Source of the DNA: Pollutimonas thiosulfatoxidans
Lineage (GTDB): Bacteria; Pseudomonadota; Gammaproteobacteria; Burkholderiales; Burkholderiaceae_B
Assembly (NCBI RefSeq): GCF_004022565.1
Contig: NZ_CP022987.1
Coordinates: 1,178,001-1,242,000 of the forward strand
Direction: 5' to 3'
DNA length: 64,000 nucleotides
In this document: in pieces, positions 42,384 to 52,600 of the stretch
How positions within the stretch are numbered: position 1 is the first letter of the stretch
How the letters are laid out: every line of letters starts with the position of its first letter
Position numbers and translations under genes: made by a program
The notes under the pieces: model-generated
What the model was told of the DNA's origin: nothing
What the model saw: the letters and a program-made list of their open reading frames with translations, nothing else
Databases searched by the model: none

Positions 42384-43523
42384 TCAGTGCCGGCCCAGGT
42401 CGGCCAGCGGATGTTCGGTGCCGACGGGCCAGGGTTGCTCAAAGAAGCGTTGCACCCACGCCTCGGTGGCGTCTTCCAGTCGGGCCGGGTTCCACCGGGG
42501 CTGCTTGTCTTTGTCGATAATAAGGGCCCTGATGCCTTCCTGCAGGTCGCCTTGTGCGCCACATTGCAAAGAAACAATGTATTCCTCGCGGAATACATCG
42601 GCGAGCGATAGCAGTCGGACGCGCTGCAGCAGCGTGTAGCTAAGCCGGGCCGAGCCGGGCGAGCCAGCGTTAAAGTTACGCGCGGCGCGCTGCAACCATG
42701 GATCCGGATGCTGGGCCATGGCCGCTATATTGGCGCAGATCGCATCGAAGTCGCGCCCATCGCAGCTAAGGCGGATAAAGGCTAGCTGCTGCTGCAAGGG
42801 CCCCTCTGGAATCGCTTCCGGCCCCTGCATTTCAAGCAGCAATGCGCGTAGCGCGATATGGTCTTCGTTGCGCCGGCCTTGCCATGAGACAGCTAATACG
42901 CCTTTCATCAGCGCGTCCCATTGCTCAGCCTTGAGGGCGTAGTCGGCCAGGCCCAGATGCAGGCAGTCGCCAGCGCCCAACTGTGCGCCGGTCAGCGCCA
43001 GGAACAAGCCTATGCCCCCGGGCAGTCGCGCCAGCATCCAGGTACCGCCGACATCGGGAAACAGGCCGATGGAGATCTCGGGCATGGCAAAACGCGTGGT
43101 ATCGGTAACGACCCGATGGCTGGCGCCCATCATGAGGCCCACGCCGCCTCCCATGATGACACCGCTGCCCCAGCACAATATCGGCTTGGCGTAGGTATGA
43201 ATCTGGTAGTCCAGCCGATATTCCACATCGAAGAACTCGCGGGCGTGCAGATTGCCCCAAGGATCGCGGCTGGTGTTGTCGACCATGCCCTGATACATGT
43301 CCTGCAAGTCGCCACCGGCACAGAACGACCTTTCGCCAGCACCGTGCAGCACGACCACAGCGATCTGGTCGTCCTGTTCCCACTGCTCCAGCCGGTCGGC
43401 CAGCAAACGGCACATTTCCAGCGACAGCCCATTCAAGGCTCCCGGCTTATTCAGCGTGGCAACGCCCACCTTCTTGCCGCCGGCCGATGCCAACTCGCTA
43501 AACAACACAGGTGCAACAGTCAT
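42384..43523 (-). CDS. 3-hydroxyisobutyryl-CoA hydrolase (enoyl-CoA hydratase/isomerase family)
   Basis: 379 residues, longer than ordinary enoyl-CoA hydratases and typical of the HIBCH/ECH_2 group. It has an oxyanion-hole motif FCAGGDLQDMYQG, the GVIMGGGVGLMMGASHR block and the catalytic Glu in MPEISIGLFPDVGGTW. It hydrolyses 3-hydroxyisobutyryl-CoA, removing the toxic methacrylyl-CoA branch in valine breakdown. Its ATG overlaps the acyl-CoA dehydrogenase stop by 4 nt (ATGA). Confidence 0.92.
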   Translation of the reverse strand: MTVAPVLFSELASAGGKKVGVATLNKPGALNGLSLEMCRLLADRLEQWEQDDQIAVVVLHGAGERSFCAGGDLQDMYQGMVDNTSRDPWGNLHAREFFDVEYRLDYQIHTYAKPILCWGSGVIMGGGVGLMMGASHRVVTDTTRFAMPEISIGLFPDVGGTWMLARLPGGIGLFLALTGAQLGAGDCLHLGLADYALKAEQWDALMKGVLAVSWQGRRNEDHIALRALLLEMQGPEAIPEGPLQQQLAFIRLSCDGRDFDAICANIAAMAQHPDPWLQRAARNFNAGSPGSARLSYTLLQRVRLLSLADVFREEYIVSLQCGAQGDLQEGIRALIIDKDKQPRWNPARLEDATEAWVQRFFEQPWPVGTEHPLADLGRH

Positions 43524-44674
43524 CGGATGTCCGCTCCTTTTTCCAGCAATTGCCGCGCGACGATCACGCGCATGATTTCGTTGGTGCCTTCCAGTATTTG
43601 GTGCACCCGCGTATCGCGCACCAGTCGTTCCAGCGGGTAATCTTTCAGGTAGCCATAGCCGCCATGAATCTGCTGGCCATCCAGGCAGGCCTGAAAACAT
43701 AGATCCGTGGCCAGACGCTTGGCCATGGCGCAGTACGAGGCCGCCTGCGGGTCGCCCTCGTCCAGCTTGGACGCGGCAAGCCGTACCATTTGGCGCGAGG
43801 CAATAATATGGGTCAGCATGTCGACCAGCTTGAACTGCAAGGCCTGAAAGCCAGCCAGTGTCTGGCCGAACTGCTTGCGCTCGGTCATGTAGCGCCGCGC
43901 GGCATCGTAGGCGCCCTGGGCCGCGCCCACCGAGCAGGTGGCGATATTGATGCGTCCGCCATCCAGGCCCTTCATGGCAAAGGTGAAGCCTTGCCCTTCC
44001 TCGCCCAGGAGGTTCTCTGCGGGAATTTCGACATTATCGAAGGTGATGGGGCGGGTGGACTGGCTGTTCCAGCCCATTTTTTCTTCCTTGCGGCCATAGG
44101 TGATGCCGGGCGCATCGGCCGGCACGACAAAGGCGGAAATGCCTTTGGCACCGGCCGCGCCAGTGCGCGCCATGACGACCAGGACATCAGTGTCGCCCGC
44201 GCCGGAAATGAAAGCCTTGGCACCATTCAATACATAGGCGCTGCCGCGCTTCTCTGCACGCGTGCTTAACGAGGCAGCATCCGAGCCGGAGCCGGGCTCG
44301 GTCAGGCAATAGGAGGCCAGCTTCTCACCGCTGACCAGCGCAGGGCCCCACTGCTGGCGTACCGCTGCACTACCCCAGCAACCTATCATCCAGGTTGCCA
44401 TATTGTGTATGGTCAGGAATGCTGTGGTGGACGGGTCGTACACCGCCATCTCTTCAAAGACCAGCGTCGCATCCAGGCGAGGCAGCCCCAGGCCGCCTAT
44501 GTCCTCGGGCGCGTAGATGGCGCAGAAGCCCATTTGGCCGGCACGGGCAAAGGCCTCGCGCGGGAATATGGCTTCGGCATCCCAACGGGCTGCGTTGGGC
44601 TCGAGTTCGCCGATGGCGAAGTCCCGCGCGGCCTGGGCAAATGCTTGTTGCTCTTCGCTAAGGCGAAAATCCAT
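43520..44674 (-). CDS. Acyl-CoA dehydrogenase (isobutyryl-CoA dehydrogenase-like)
   Basis: 384 residues with the FAD/substrate blocks YCLTEPGSGSDAASL, GAKAFISGAGDTDV and the C-terminal catalytic Glu in QILEGTNEIMRVIVARQLL. The internal position and operon with HIBCH and mmsB point to isobutyryl-CoA as substrate. GGAG precedes the ATG at 44674. First gene of a three-gene valine-degradation operon. A TetR- or AraC-type regulator is not seen next to it. Confidence 0.92.
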   Translation of the reverse strand: MDFRLSEEQQAFAQAARDFAIGELEPNAARWDAEAIFPREAFARAGQMGFCAIYAPEDIGGLGLPRLDATLVFEEMAVYDPSTTAFLTIHNMATWMIGCWGSAAVRQQWGPALVSGEKLASYCLTEPGSGSDAASLSTRAEKRGSAYVLNGAKAFISGAGDTDVLVVMARTGAAGAKGISAFVVPADAPGITYGRKEEKMGWNSQSTRPITFDNVEIPAENLLGEEGQGFTFAMKGLDGGRINIATCSVGAAQGAYDAARRYMTERKQFGQTLAGFQALQFKLVDMLTHIIASRQMVRLAASKLDEGDPQAASYCAMAKRLATDLCFQACLDGQQIHGGYGYLKDYPLERLVRDTRVHQILEGTNEIMRVIVARQLLEKGADIR

Positions 44675-44802
44675 GCTCTTGTCTCCTTCGATGGCAACCT
44701 TGATCGCTGCGGCGTGATCGCTGCGCGGGTGGTTGTCTGTGCACGATGGCACACCATAGCGCGTTACGAACTATTCTTTTGTCGCACACGCGACAATCCT
44801 GA

Positions 44803-45156
44803 TCAAGCCGGCGCGTCACTCCGTGGTTTCTTGCGCTGCCTGGGCGCGTTGCGCGGTTTGGTCATGAAGGCCTGCCTGTGCGCCGCGCGCCGACGACGCG
44901 ATTCCATGGGGTCAAAGTCCAAAGGACGGTAAATTTCCACCCTGTCACCCTGCGCGAGCTCGCGGTCCTGCGAGCACTCCTGGCCGTAGATCCCGACACG
45001 CAGCGCCGGTATGGGGCGGTCGGGAAACTGTTGCGCATAACCGCTGGCCAGCAAGGCCTGATAGACCGTGGCACCGGGATGCAACTGCAGATCCGCCCGC
45101 CATACGTCTGAGGGCAGTGCAAACACCACCTGCACGGACAGGGTTTCAGTCACCAT
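44803..45156 (-). CDS. rnfH: RnfH-family ubiquitin-like protein (RatB)
   Basis: 117 residues of the small beta-grasp RnfH family (VQVVFALPSDVWRADLQLHPGA, then RVGIYGQECSQDRELAQGDRVEIYRPL), followed by a basic tail. It is genetically linked to ratA and smpB across Proteobacteria; the function is unknown despite the rnf name, and no rnf genes are near. The ATG at 45156 lies inside the end of ratA (11-nt overlap). Confidence 0.88.
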   Translation of the reverse strand: MVTETLSVQVVFALPSDVWRADLQLHPGATVYQALLASGYAQQFPDRPIPALRVGIYGQECSQDRELAQGDRVEIYRPLDFDPMESRRRRAAHRQAFMTKPRNAPRQRKKPRSDAPA

Positions 45157-45580
45157 AGACGGCCAGCGCGCGCTGGGTAAACGAGTCGATGAAACTGGTG
45201 GCGATGCGATTGAAGATAGGGCCCACGACCGCCTCCAGCGTACGGCTGGAAAAGGCATACTCCATGGTATAGACGACCTTGCAGGCTTCCTCGGACAGCT
45301 CCTGGAATTGCCAGGTGCCGGTCAGCGTGGAGAACGGCCCATCCACCAGATGGAAGGTAATCAGCGACGGATAATCGTGCTCGTTGCGCGTCGTGAAATT
45401 TTGCTTGATGCCGGCAATGCTGATGGTAATGGTGGCTTCCATGCCATGCTCGTCATGCCGGTGTACCTTCGTGCCGCCACACCAAGGCATGAACTCGGGA
45501 TAGCTGCCAACATCGGCGACGAGGTCGAACATCTGGGCGCGGGTGTGGGGGACGAGAACTGAGCGCTGAACTTTATGCAT
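45146..45580 (-). CDS. ratA: RatA / coenzyme Q-binding START-domain protein
   Basis: 144 residues of the START-like SRPBCC fold, with the signature FDLVADVGSYPEFMPWC near residues 18-34 and YTMEYAFSSRTLEAVVGPIF near the end. In E. coli RatA was described as a ribosome association inhibitor, while Caulobacter and yeast (Coq10) homologues bind ubiquinone and support respiration. It is divergent from smpB across 55 nt, the classical arrangement. Confidence 0.92.
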   Translation of the reverse strand: MHKVQRSVLVPHTRAQMFDLVADVGSYPEFMPWCGGTKVHRHDEHGMEATITISIAGIKQNFTTRNEHDYPSLITFHLVDGPFSTLTGTWQFQELSEEACKVVYTMEYAFSSRTLEAVVGPIFNRIATSFIDSFTQRALAVYGD

Positions 45581-45635
45581 CGAAAGTGGTTCGGATAGAA
45601 TGTATTGATTTTACAGTCTACAAGACTATTGATTC

Positions 45636-46100
45636 ATGAGCATTGTCGAGAATCGGAAAGCCACCCACGATTACTTCATCGAAGACCGCTACGAAGCGGG
45701 CCTCGTGCTGGAGGGTTGGGAGGTCAAAGCCATACGCGCCGGGCATGTGCAGTTGAAGGAAAGCTACGTTATCGTGCGCGACGGCGAAATCTGGATCATC
45801 AACATGCATATCAGCCCGCTGCCGACGGCCTCTACACACATCCATCCCAATGCCACCCGTACCCGCAAGCTGCTGCTGAAGGCCGAAGAGATCAGCAAGC
45901 TGATCGGCAAGGTCGAGCAGCGCGGCTACACCATGGTGCCGTTAAACCTGCATTACAAGAAAGGCCGCATCAAGCTGGACTTCGGCCTGGGACGCGGCAA
46001 GAAGCTGCACGACAAGCGTGATACGGCCCGCGACAAGGACTGGGAACGGGAAAAAGAACGTGTCATGAAGCACGACACCCGCAACAAGGCCAAGGACTGA
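45636..46100 (+). CDS. smpB: SsrA-binding protein SmpB
   Basis: 154 residues with the OB-fold core (ATHDYFIEDRYEAGLVLEGW, EVKAIRAGHVQLKESYV) and the Lys/Arg-rich C-terminal tail (HDKRDTARDKDWEREKERVM) that acts as a codon-anticodon mimic in trans-translation. It delivers tmRNA to stalled ribosomes. The ssrA gene is not seen next to it. Confidence 0.96.
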   Translation: MSIVENRKATHDYFIEDRYEAGLVLEGWEVKAIRAGHVQLKESYVIVRDGEIWIINMHISPLPTASTHIHPNATRTRKLLLKAEEISKLIGKVEQRGYTMVPLNLHYKKGRIKLDFGLGRGKKLHDKRDTARDKDWEREKERVMKHDTRNKAKD

Positions 46101-46106
46101 CGCCAC

Positions 46107-46790
46107 CTAACCCAACAGCAAGCCTTCCCGTTGCAACAGGGCGTACTTGCGCTCCAGGCCGCCGGTATAGCCGTTAAGACGGCCGCTGCTGGAAAGCACG
46201 CGGTGGCAAGGCACCATGATGGTAATCGGGTTGCGCCCTACCGCCGTACCCACAGGACGGCCATGCCCGGCACCCAGGCCGGCTGCTGCAGCGACATCCG
46301 CGTACGAGACGATTTGACCGTAAGGAATGGCCAGCAGCGCTTGCCAGACCTTCTTCTGAAATGCAGTGCCTTCCAAGGCTAATGGAACGGTAAATTGACG
46401 TCGCTCGCCCTGGAAATACTCGGCCAGCTCGTCGTGCGCCAATTGGAGCACCCGGCGTGCCGATGCAGGGGTATCGTCTTGCATAAAAACCAAGGGTCCC
46501 AGGCTAAGTGCGCGATTCGCATCGTGACTAGCCACAGCGGGTTGATGCAAGTCTTCGGGAGCGAAAAGCTCGCCCCCTGCGGCTTCGCGCCGGCGCACGC
46601 GTACGCCTTTCAGGGGGATGCCGCCCATCATGCCCTCGGTAGGATCACTGTCGCGCGATGTCGGCTTGGGCAGGCCAGCCAACGGCGGACTATCCTTCTG
46701 ACCCACAAAGTAGAGTCCGTTCAAATGTGTCGCGTCGGCACAGAGCAGAATCTGCCCCAGCGACGACGCCATCTGGGCATGAAACGTCAT
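46107..46790 (-). CDS. ogt: Methylated-DNA-[protein]-cysteine S-methyltransferase with N-terminal domain
   Basis: 227 residues. The catalytic PCHRV is intact (IMVPCHRVLSSSGRLNGYTGG), with the Arg finger helix and QIVSYADVAAAAGLG. The N-terminal ribonuclease-like domain contains an extra stretch of about 50 residues rich in Pro/Gly/Arg (PTSRDSDPTEGMMGGIPLKG) not seen in E. coli Ogt. It removes O6-methylguanine by self-methylation. The ATG at 46790 begins MTFHAQMASS; upstream codons lack family similarity. Confidence 0.9.
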   Translation of the reverse strand: MTFHAQMASSLGQILLCADATHLNGLYFVGQKDSPPLAGLPKPTSRDSDPTEGMMGGIPLKGVRVRRREAAGGELFAPEDLHQPAVASHDANRALSLGPLVFMQDDTPASARRVLQLAHDELAEYFQGERRQFTVPLALEGTAFQKKVWQALLAIPYGQIVSYADVAAAAGLGAGHGRPVGTAVGRNPITIMVPCHRVLSSSGRLNGYTGGLERKYALLQREGLLLG

Positions 46791-46837
46791 GATGGTAGCC
46801 TGGTGCCAGCCCCGCGAATTCGGGACATCAATCGATT

Positions 46838-48148
46838 TTAGTGCAGCTTGACGCGCGGTGCGCCGCGTTTGGTCAGCAGGCGGCCTATGGCCAGCGTGGC
46901 GGTGCGCACGGGGCCCAGCACGGCGAAGTGGTGCATCAGGTGCAAGCTCATGTACATCCACCGGGCCAGCAGGCCTTCGACAAACCAGCTTTTGCCCGAA
47001 AGCACGCCCATCAGGCTGCCTACTCCGCGGCTATGGCCCACCGAGACCAGCGAACCATAATCACGAAACCTGAATCCCTTGGCGGGCCGGTCCTCGGCGC
47101 CACGAATACGCGCGTCCAGTACATCGATCAGATAGCCGACCTGTTGATGGGCCACTTGCGCTCGGGCCGGCAGCGCCCCTTCCTGCCCTTGCCATGGCGC
47201 CTGTGCGCAATCGCCGATAGCATAGATGTCTGGATCGGTGGTGCGCAAGTAGCGATCCACCACAAGCTGGTTGACGCGGTTGGTTTCCAGGCCCAGATCG
47301 CGCAGCCACGCCGGCGCCTTGATACCGGCAGCCCATACACAAAGGTCCACCGGGTAGCTTCGGCCTTCGGCATCGGTCAGTTCGTGCTCGCCCACGGCCG
47401 CCACACGCACCGACGTTCGGACGGTAACACCCCGATCTTCCAGCAAGCGCTGAGCGGCAGCCGACATCTTGGGCGGCAATGCCGACAGTATGCGGTCTGC
47501 GCCTTCCAGCAGCACAATGCGGATGTCACGCTTGGGGTCCAGTTGATTCAAGCCGTAGAACACCGCGTCGTCCAGTGCCTCCAGCAGTTCGGCGGCCAAC
47601 TCTACCCCAGTGGCACCACCACCCACGATGCCGATGTTCAGTTGCAGGGACGGATCATCGGCTTTGCGACGATTGGCTGCGACCAGAAGATGCAATAGCT
47701 TCAAACGGAACCGCTCTGCTTCTGCGGTCGAATCCAGTGCGATCGCATGTTCGGCCGCGCCCGGCGTGCCAAAAAAATTGGATTTGCTGCCTACCGACAT
47801 GACCAGGGTGTGATACGGCAGTGTTCGGCTGCTGAAGATCTCTTCGCCCGTGTCGGCATACACAGGCTTGATCTGCACCTGCCTGGCCTTGCTGTCCACG
47901 GCTTCGACCTCGCCCAGCACGAAGGTAAAGCCGCAATCCTTGGCCAGCATGAAGTACGACAGCCCTTCGCGATGGATATCCAGGGTGCCGGCAGCCACTT
48001 CATGCAGCGATGGTTTCCAGATATGCGCATCCGACCTGTCTATCAGCACCACATGCCGCGGGCCAAATTTACGTCCCAGCCGGGCAGCCAGTTCCAGGCC
48101 CCCTGCTCCGCCGCCTACGATCACAACTTGGTGGTCTATGGACTTCAT
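46838..48148 (-). CDS. ndh: Type II NADH dehydrogenase (NDH-2)
   Basis: 436 residues with two Rossmann motifs, FAD VVIVGGGAGGLELAARLG (about 8-25) and NADH IGIVGGGATGVELAAELL (about 170-187), and the NDH-2 quinone-site block ALPARAQVAHQQ, plus IYAIGDCA. The amphipathic C-terminus (LLARWMYMSLHLMHHFAVLG) would hold it to the membrane. It oxidises NADH and reduces ubiquinone without proton pumping. CAGGAG precedes the ATG. Confidence 0.93.
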   Translation of the reverse strand: MKSIDHQVVIVGGGAGGLELAARLGRKFGPRHVVLIDRSDAHIWKPSLHEVAAGTLDIHREGLSYFMLAKDCGFTFVLGEVEAVDSKARQVQIKPVYADTGEEIFSSRTLPYHTLVMSVGSKSNFFGTPGAAEHAIALDSTAEAERFRLKLLHLLVAANRRKADDPSLQLNIGIVGGGATGVELAAELLEALDDAVFYGLNQLDPKRDIRIVLLEGADRILSALPPKMSAAAQRLLEDRGVTVRTSVRVAAVGEHELTDAEGRSYPVDLCVWAAGIKAPAWLRDLGLETNRVNQLVVDRYLRTTDPDIYAIGDCAQAPWQGQEGALPARAQVAHQQVGYLIDVLDARIRGAEDRPAKGFRFRDYGSLVSVGHSRGVGSLMGVLSGKSWFVEGLLARWMYMSLHLMHHFAVLGPVRTATLAIGRLLTKRGAPRVKLH

Positions 48149-48250
48149 GCTTGCTCCTGTTCAGGCAGTGTTCGGCTTGCAGCACCCAAACTGCAAAGCC
48201 GTCACGAACCCATGAATACCATAACGAGTGCCGATTCACGCAACAATATG

Positions 48251-49696
48251 CTACGAAGCCGGGTTTGCGCCGCTGCTGCGCCACCCGCCGCCCAAGGCTT
48301 TGTATAGGCTCACATGGTTGCTGTTCTTTTGCAATCGCAGGGTGATCAAATCGTGCTGGGCGGCATACTGCGAGCGTTGTGCATCCAGCACGCCCAGATA
48401 GCTGTCCACGCCTCGACGGAAGCGCGCCTGCGACAGTGCCTCGTAATCGCTTGCTGCTCCCACCAGCGCGGTCTGCGCTTGCAACTGCTCGTCCAAAGTA
48501 CTGCGCTGTGCCAGGGCGTCGGCGACGTCGCGAAACGCGCTCTGTATGGCTTTCTCATACTGAGCAACAGCGATGTCGCGATCAATTTCAGACACCCGCA
48601 AGTTGGCGCGGTTACGCCCACCATCGAAGATAGGCAGGTTCAGCTGCGGCAGGAAACTCCAGAAACCGGTACCGCCGTCGAACAGATTGCTTAAGGCTGC
48701 AGTGCTGGTCCCGGCAGAGGCGGTCAGCGTAAGGCTCGGAAAGAAGGCAGCACGGGCGGCTCCGATATTGGCGTTGGCGGCCAGCAGCAGGCGCTCGGCC
48801 TCGAGCACGTCTGGCCGATTGCGCAAGACCTCGGAGGGCAAGCCCGGCTGTACATCCGCCAGGGTCACGCCGTCATCGTTCTGCTTGTGCGGCAGCAAGC
48901 GATCGGGAACGGGCGCGCCCACAAGCAAGGTCAAGGCATTGCCGTCCTGAGCGGCCTGGCTGGTGTAGCGAGCGACATCCACGCGCGCCGATTCCACCAG
49001 CGTCTGTGCCTGGCGCAGATCAAGCTGCGAAGCCACACCCAATTCGTGACTACGGCGTATCAGGGCATAGGATTTTTCGCGATTTTCCAGTGTGTTGCGA
49101 GCCAGTGCCAGGCGTTCGTGGTCGGCGCCAAGCAACAGGTAGGCATGTGCCACCTCGGCCACCAACGAGATCTGCACCGTCTTACGTGATTCCTGCGTAG
49201 CCAGATAACGTTGCAGCGCTTCATCCTTCAGGCTGCGTACGCGACCGAACAGGTCCAGCTCGTAGGCGGACAAGCCCACGCCGGCGCTATATTGGCGGCT
49301 AATGCCGGCCTGGCCATTGGGCGCCAGATCGGCCGGCAGACGCTGGCTGCTGGCCGAACCGGCCACCCCTACAGAGGGCAAGGCGTCTGCGCTGCGTATG
49401 CGATACATCGCGCGCGAGCGCTCGATATTCAAGGCGGCCACACGCAGGTCGCGATTGTTTTCCAGCGTCATGGCAAGCAGTTCGCGCAGCGCCGGGTCCA
49501 CAACGAAATCCTGCCAGTGGATGTCGGCGGCAAGAGGCTGCGATTGGCCGGCTGGGTCCGTCGAGCGGCCCTGCCCTGGATTGTCAGGCCACGCTGCCGC
49601 TACCGGCATGGCGGGCTGCTGGTAGTCGGGGGCCATGCTGACACACCCTGCCAGCAGCATCGCGGCGGCAATTGCAGTCAATGATAGGCGTTGCAT
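48251..49696 (-). CDS. Outer-membrane efflux lipoprotein (NodT/OprM family)
   Basis: 481 residues with a lipoprotein signal (MLLAGC, Cys near residue 18) and two outer-membrane-efflux repeats, each with the helix pair of the TolC fold (for example LGVASQLDLRQAQTLVESAR). It forms the outer-membrane channel of the RND pump encoded just upstream. AAGGAGG precedes the ATG at 49696, 1 nt after the permease stop. Confidence 0.93.
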   Translation of the reverse strand: MQRLSLTAIAAAMLLAGCVSMAPDYQQPAMPVAAAWPDNPGQGRSTDPAGQSQPLAADIHWQDFVVDPALRELLAMTLENNRDLRVAALNIERSRAMYRIRSADALPSVGVAGSASSQRLPADLAPNGQAGISRQYSAGVGLSAYELDLFGRVRSLKDEALQRYLATQESRKTVQISLVAEVAHAYLLLGADHERLALARNTLENREKSYALIRRSHELGVASQLDLRQAQTLVESARVDVARYTSQAAQDGNALTLLVGAPVPDRLLPHKQNDDGVTLADVQPGLPSEVLRNRPDVLEAERLLLAANANIGAARAAFFPSLTLTASAGTSTAALSNLFDGGTGFWSFLPQLNLPIFDGGRNRANLRVSEIDRDIAVAQYEKAIQSAFRDVADALAQRSTLDEQLQAQTALVGAASDYEALSQARFRRGVDSYLGVLDAQRSQYAAQHDLITLRLQKNSNHVSLYKALGGGWRSSGANPAS

Positions 49697-49697
49697 G

Positions 49698-52600
49698 TCA
49701 GACCTCCTTGACGGCTGCGTTTGCCGGCGCATCAGGCGGAATCGGCCTGCGCTTCCTGTGCGACAAACGGAATATCACGATAAAGAACAGCGGAATAAGG
49801 AAGATGCCCAGGGCAGTCGCTGCAAAAGTCCCGCCCAGCACGCCCGTACCGATGGCGTTCTGGCTGCCCGAGCCGGCGCCCGTCGAAATTGCCAAAGGCA
49901 AGACACCCAGCCCAAAGGCAATGGAGGTCATCAATATCGGGCGCAAGCGCAGCTTGGCGGCTTCCAGCACGGCGTCGACAGCGCTTCTGCCTTGGCCCAT
50001 AAGCTCCTTCGCGAACTCCACGATCAGGATGGCGTTCTTGGAGGCCAGCCCGATCGTAACCAACAGGCCGACCTGAAAGTACACATCGTTGGACATGCCT
50101 CTTGCCCCTGCGGCCAGCAGCGCACCGAATACCCCCAGCGGCACGACTAGCATCACTGCAAGCGGGATCGACCAGCTTTCATACAAGGCAGCCAGGCAAA
50201 GAAATACCACCAGCAAAGAGATGGCATACAGCGCCGGCGCCTGCGAGCCGGACATCCGCTCCTGATAGGAAAGGCCAGTCCACTCTATGCCGAAACCTGC
50301 GGGCAACTGAGCAACGATCTCTTCGATCGCCAGCATGGCGTCTCCGGAGCTTACGCCCGGGGCTGGCTGGCCCTGGATCTGCACAGCGGGGATGCCGTTA
50401 TAGCGTTCCAGACGGGGCGACCCATAAGTCCAGTAGGCGCTGGAGAAGGCGGAGAACGGCACCATCTCTCCTTGCGCATTGCGCGCATACCATTTGGCCA
50501 GATCCTCGGGCACCATGCGGGCATCGGCCTCGGCCTGCATATAAACCTTCTTGACCCGCCCACCATCAATGAAATCATTCACGTAGCTACCGCCCCAGGC
50601 GGAGGACAAGGTGCTGTTTATTTGTGCCATGCTAAGGCCCAGGGCGCCCGCCTTGGCTTGATCGATCTGTATGCGGTACTGCGGCGTGTCGTCCTGGCCA
50701 TTGGGGCGTACCGCCACCAGCCTGGGATCCTGCGCGGCCAGGCCCAACAACTGATTGCGCGCTTCCACCAGCTTTGCATGACCTTGGCCACTAAGGTCCT
50801 GCAGATAAAAATCGAAACCGGTGGCATTACCCAGTTCCATGATGGCAGGCGGCGCAAAGGCAAAAGCCATGGCGTCCTTGAACTGCGACAAGGTGCCCAT
50901 TGCACGGTCGGCAATCGCCGCCACGCCATTTTCTGCGCCCGGCCTTTCGTCCCAAGGCTTCAGCTTGATAAAGCCCAGGCCCGCATTCTGACCCGCGCCG
51001 GCGAAGCTGAACCCGGCAACCGTGAACACGGATTCCACGTTGTCCTGCTCCTCTGTGATGAAGTGGTGCTCCAGTTTGTCCAGGACGGCCACGGTGCGCT
51101 CCTGAGTCGCGCCGGCTGGCAGCACGACCTGCGTGAACAACACACCCTGATCTTCATCGGGCAGGAAGGACGTCGGCATTCTGGCAAAAAGCAGTACCGT
51201 CACGGCAATAAGCGCGGCGTAGATCAACATGTAGCGCGTGCTGCGCGCCAGGATCCTGCCCACCATGGACTGATACTTGTTCGTGCCGCGATCGAAAGTC
51301 CGGTTGAACCAGCTAAAGAATCGGCCGCGAGGCGCATGCCCGCCCTTCGGTATCGGCTTGAGCATGGTCGCGCACATGGCAGGCGTGAGGATCAACGCAA
51401 CCAGCACGGATAAACCCATGGCCGACACGATAGTGATCGAGAATTGCCGATAGATCACCCCCGTCGAACCGCCGAAGAACGCCATCGGGACCAGCACCGC
51501 CGAGATGACCAGGCCGATACCCACCAAAGCCCCGGTGATTTGATCCATGGACTTGCGGGTGGCTTCTACCGGCGACAAGCCCTCTTCGGTCATGAGACGC
51601 TCGACGTTCTCGACCACAACAATGGCATCATCGACCAGCAGGCCTATGGACAGCACCACCCCAAAGAGTGTCAGGGTATTGATGGAGAAACCGAAGGCGG
51701 CCAGTATGCCGAAAGTTCCCAGCAAGACGACGGGCACGGCCACAGTCGGTATCAGCGTTGCCCGAAAGTTCTGCAGAAACAGATACATCACCAGAAACAC
51801 CAGGATAATGGCCTCGACCAGCGTCGTTACCACTCCCTTTATGGACACGTCTACAAACGGCGTGGTGTCAAACGCCAGCACCGACTTCATGCCTTGCGGA
51901 AACGACGCTTCCAGCTCGCTTATCTTGACCTTGATGGCGTCAGCCGTATCAAGCGCGTTGGCGCCGGTGGCCAGCTTGAACCCCATGCCAGCGGCAGGCT
52001 TGCCGTTATACCGCGCAAGTATGTTATAGCCCTCGCTACCCATTTCTACGCGCGCTACATCGCCCAGGCGCACGGTGGCGCCATCGGCCGTACTGCGCAG
52101 CAAGATGTCGCGGAACTCCTGCGGCGTCTGCAGCAGCGTCTGCGAAGTAATGGTGGCATTAAGCTGTTGGCCCGGGACTGCCGGCAAGGCACCCAGCTGG
52201 CCCGCCGACACTTGCGCGTTCTGCGCCTGAATTGCCGCTGACACATCGGCCGGCACCAAGTTGAAGCTGCGCAGCTTGTCGGGGTCCAGCCAAACACGCA
52301 TGGCGTACTGGCTGCCGAACACTTCCACTTCGCCAACGCCTTCAACCCGGCTCATCGGGTCGCGCAGATTCGCCACCGCGTAATCGCCCAGGTCGGTCGC
52401 CGTCATGCTGCCGTCTTCCGAGATAAAGCTGAGCACCAACAGGAAGTTCATCGTGGACTTGGTCACCTGCACCCCTTGCCGCTGGACCTCCTGCGGCAGC
52501 ATGGGGGTGGCGCCCGCCAGCTTGTTCTGCACCTGCACCTGCGCAATGTCCGGATCCGTACCCGCATCGAAACTGATGGTGATGTTCATGTTGCCGGTCG

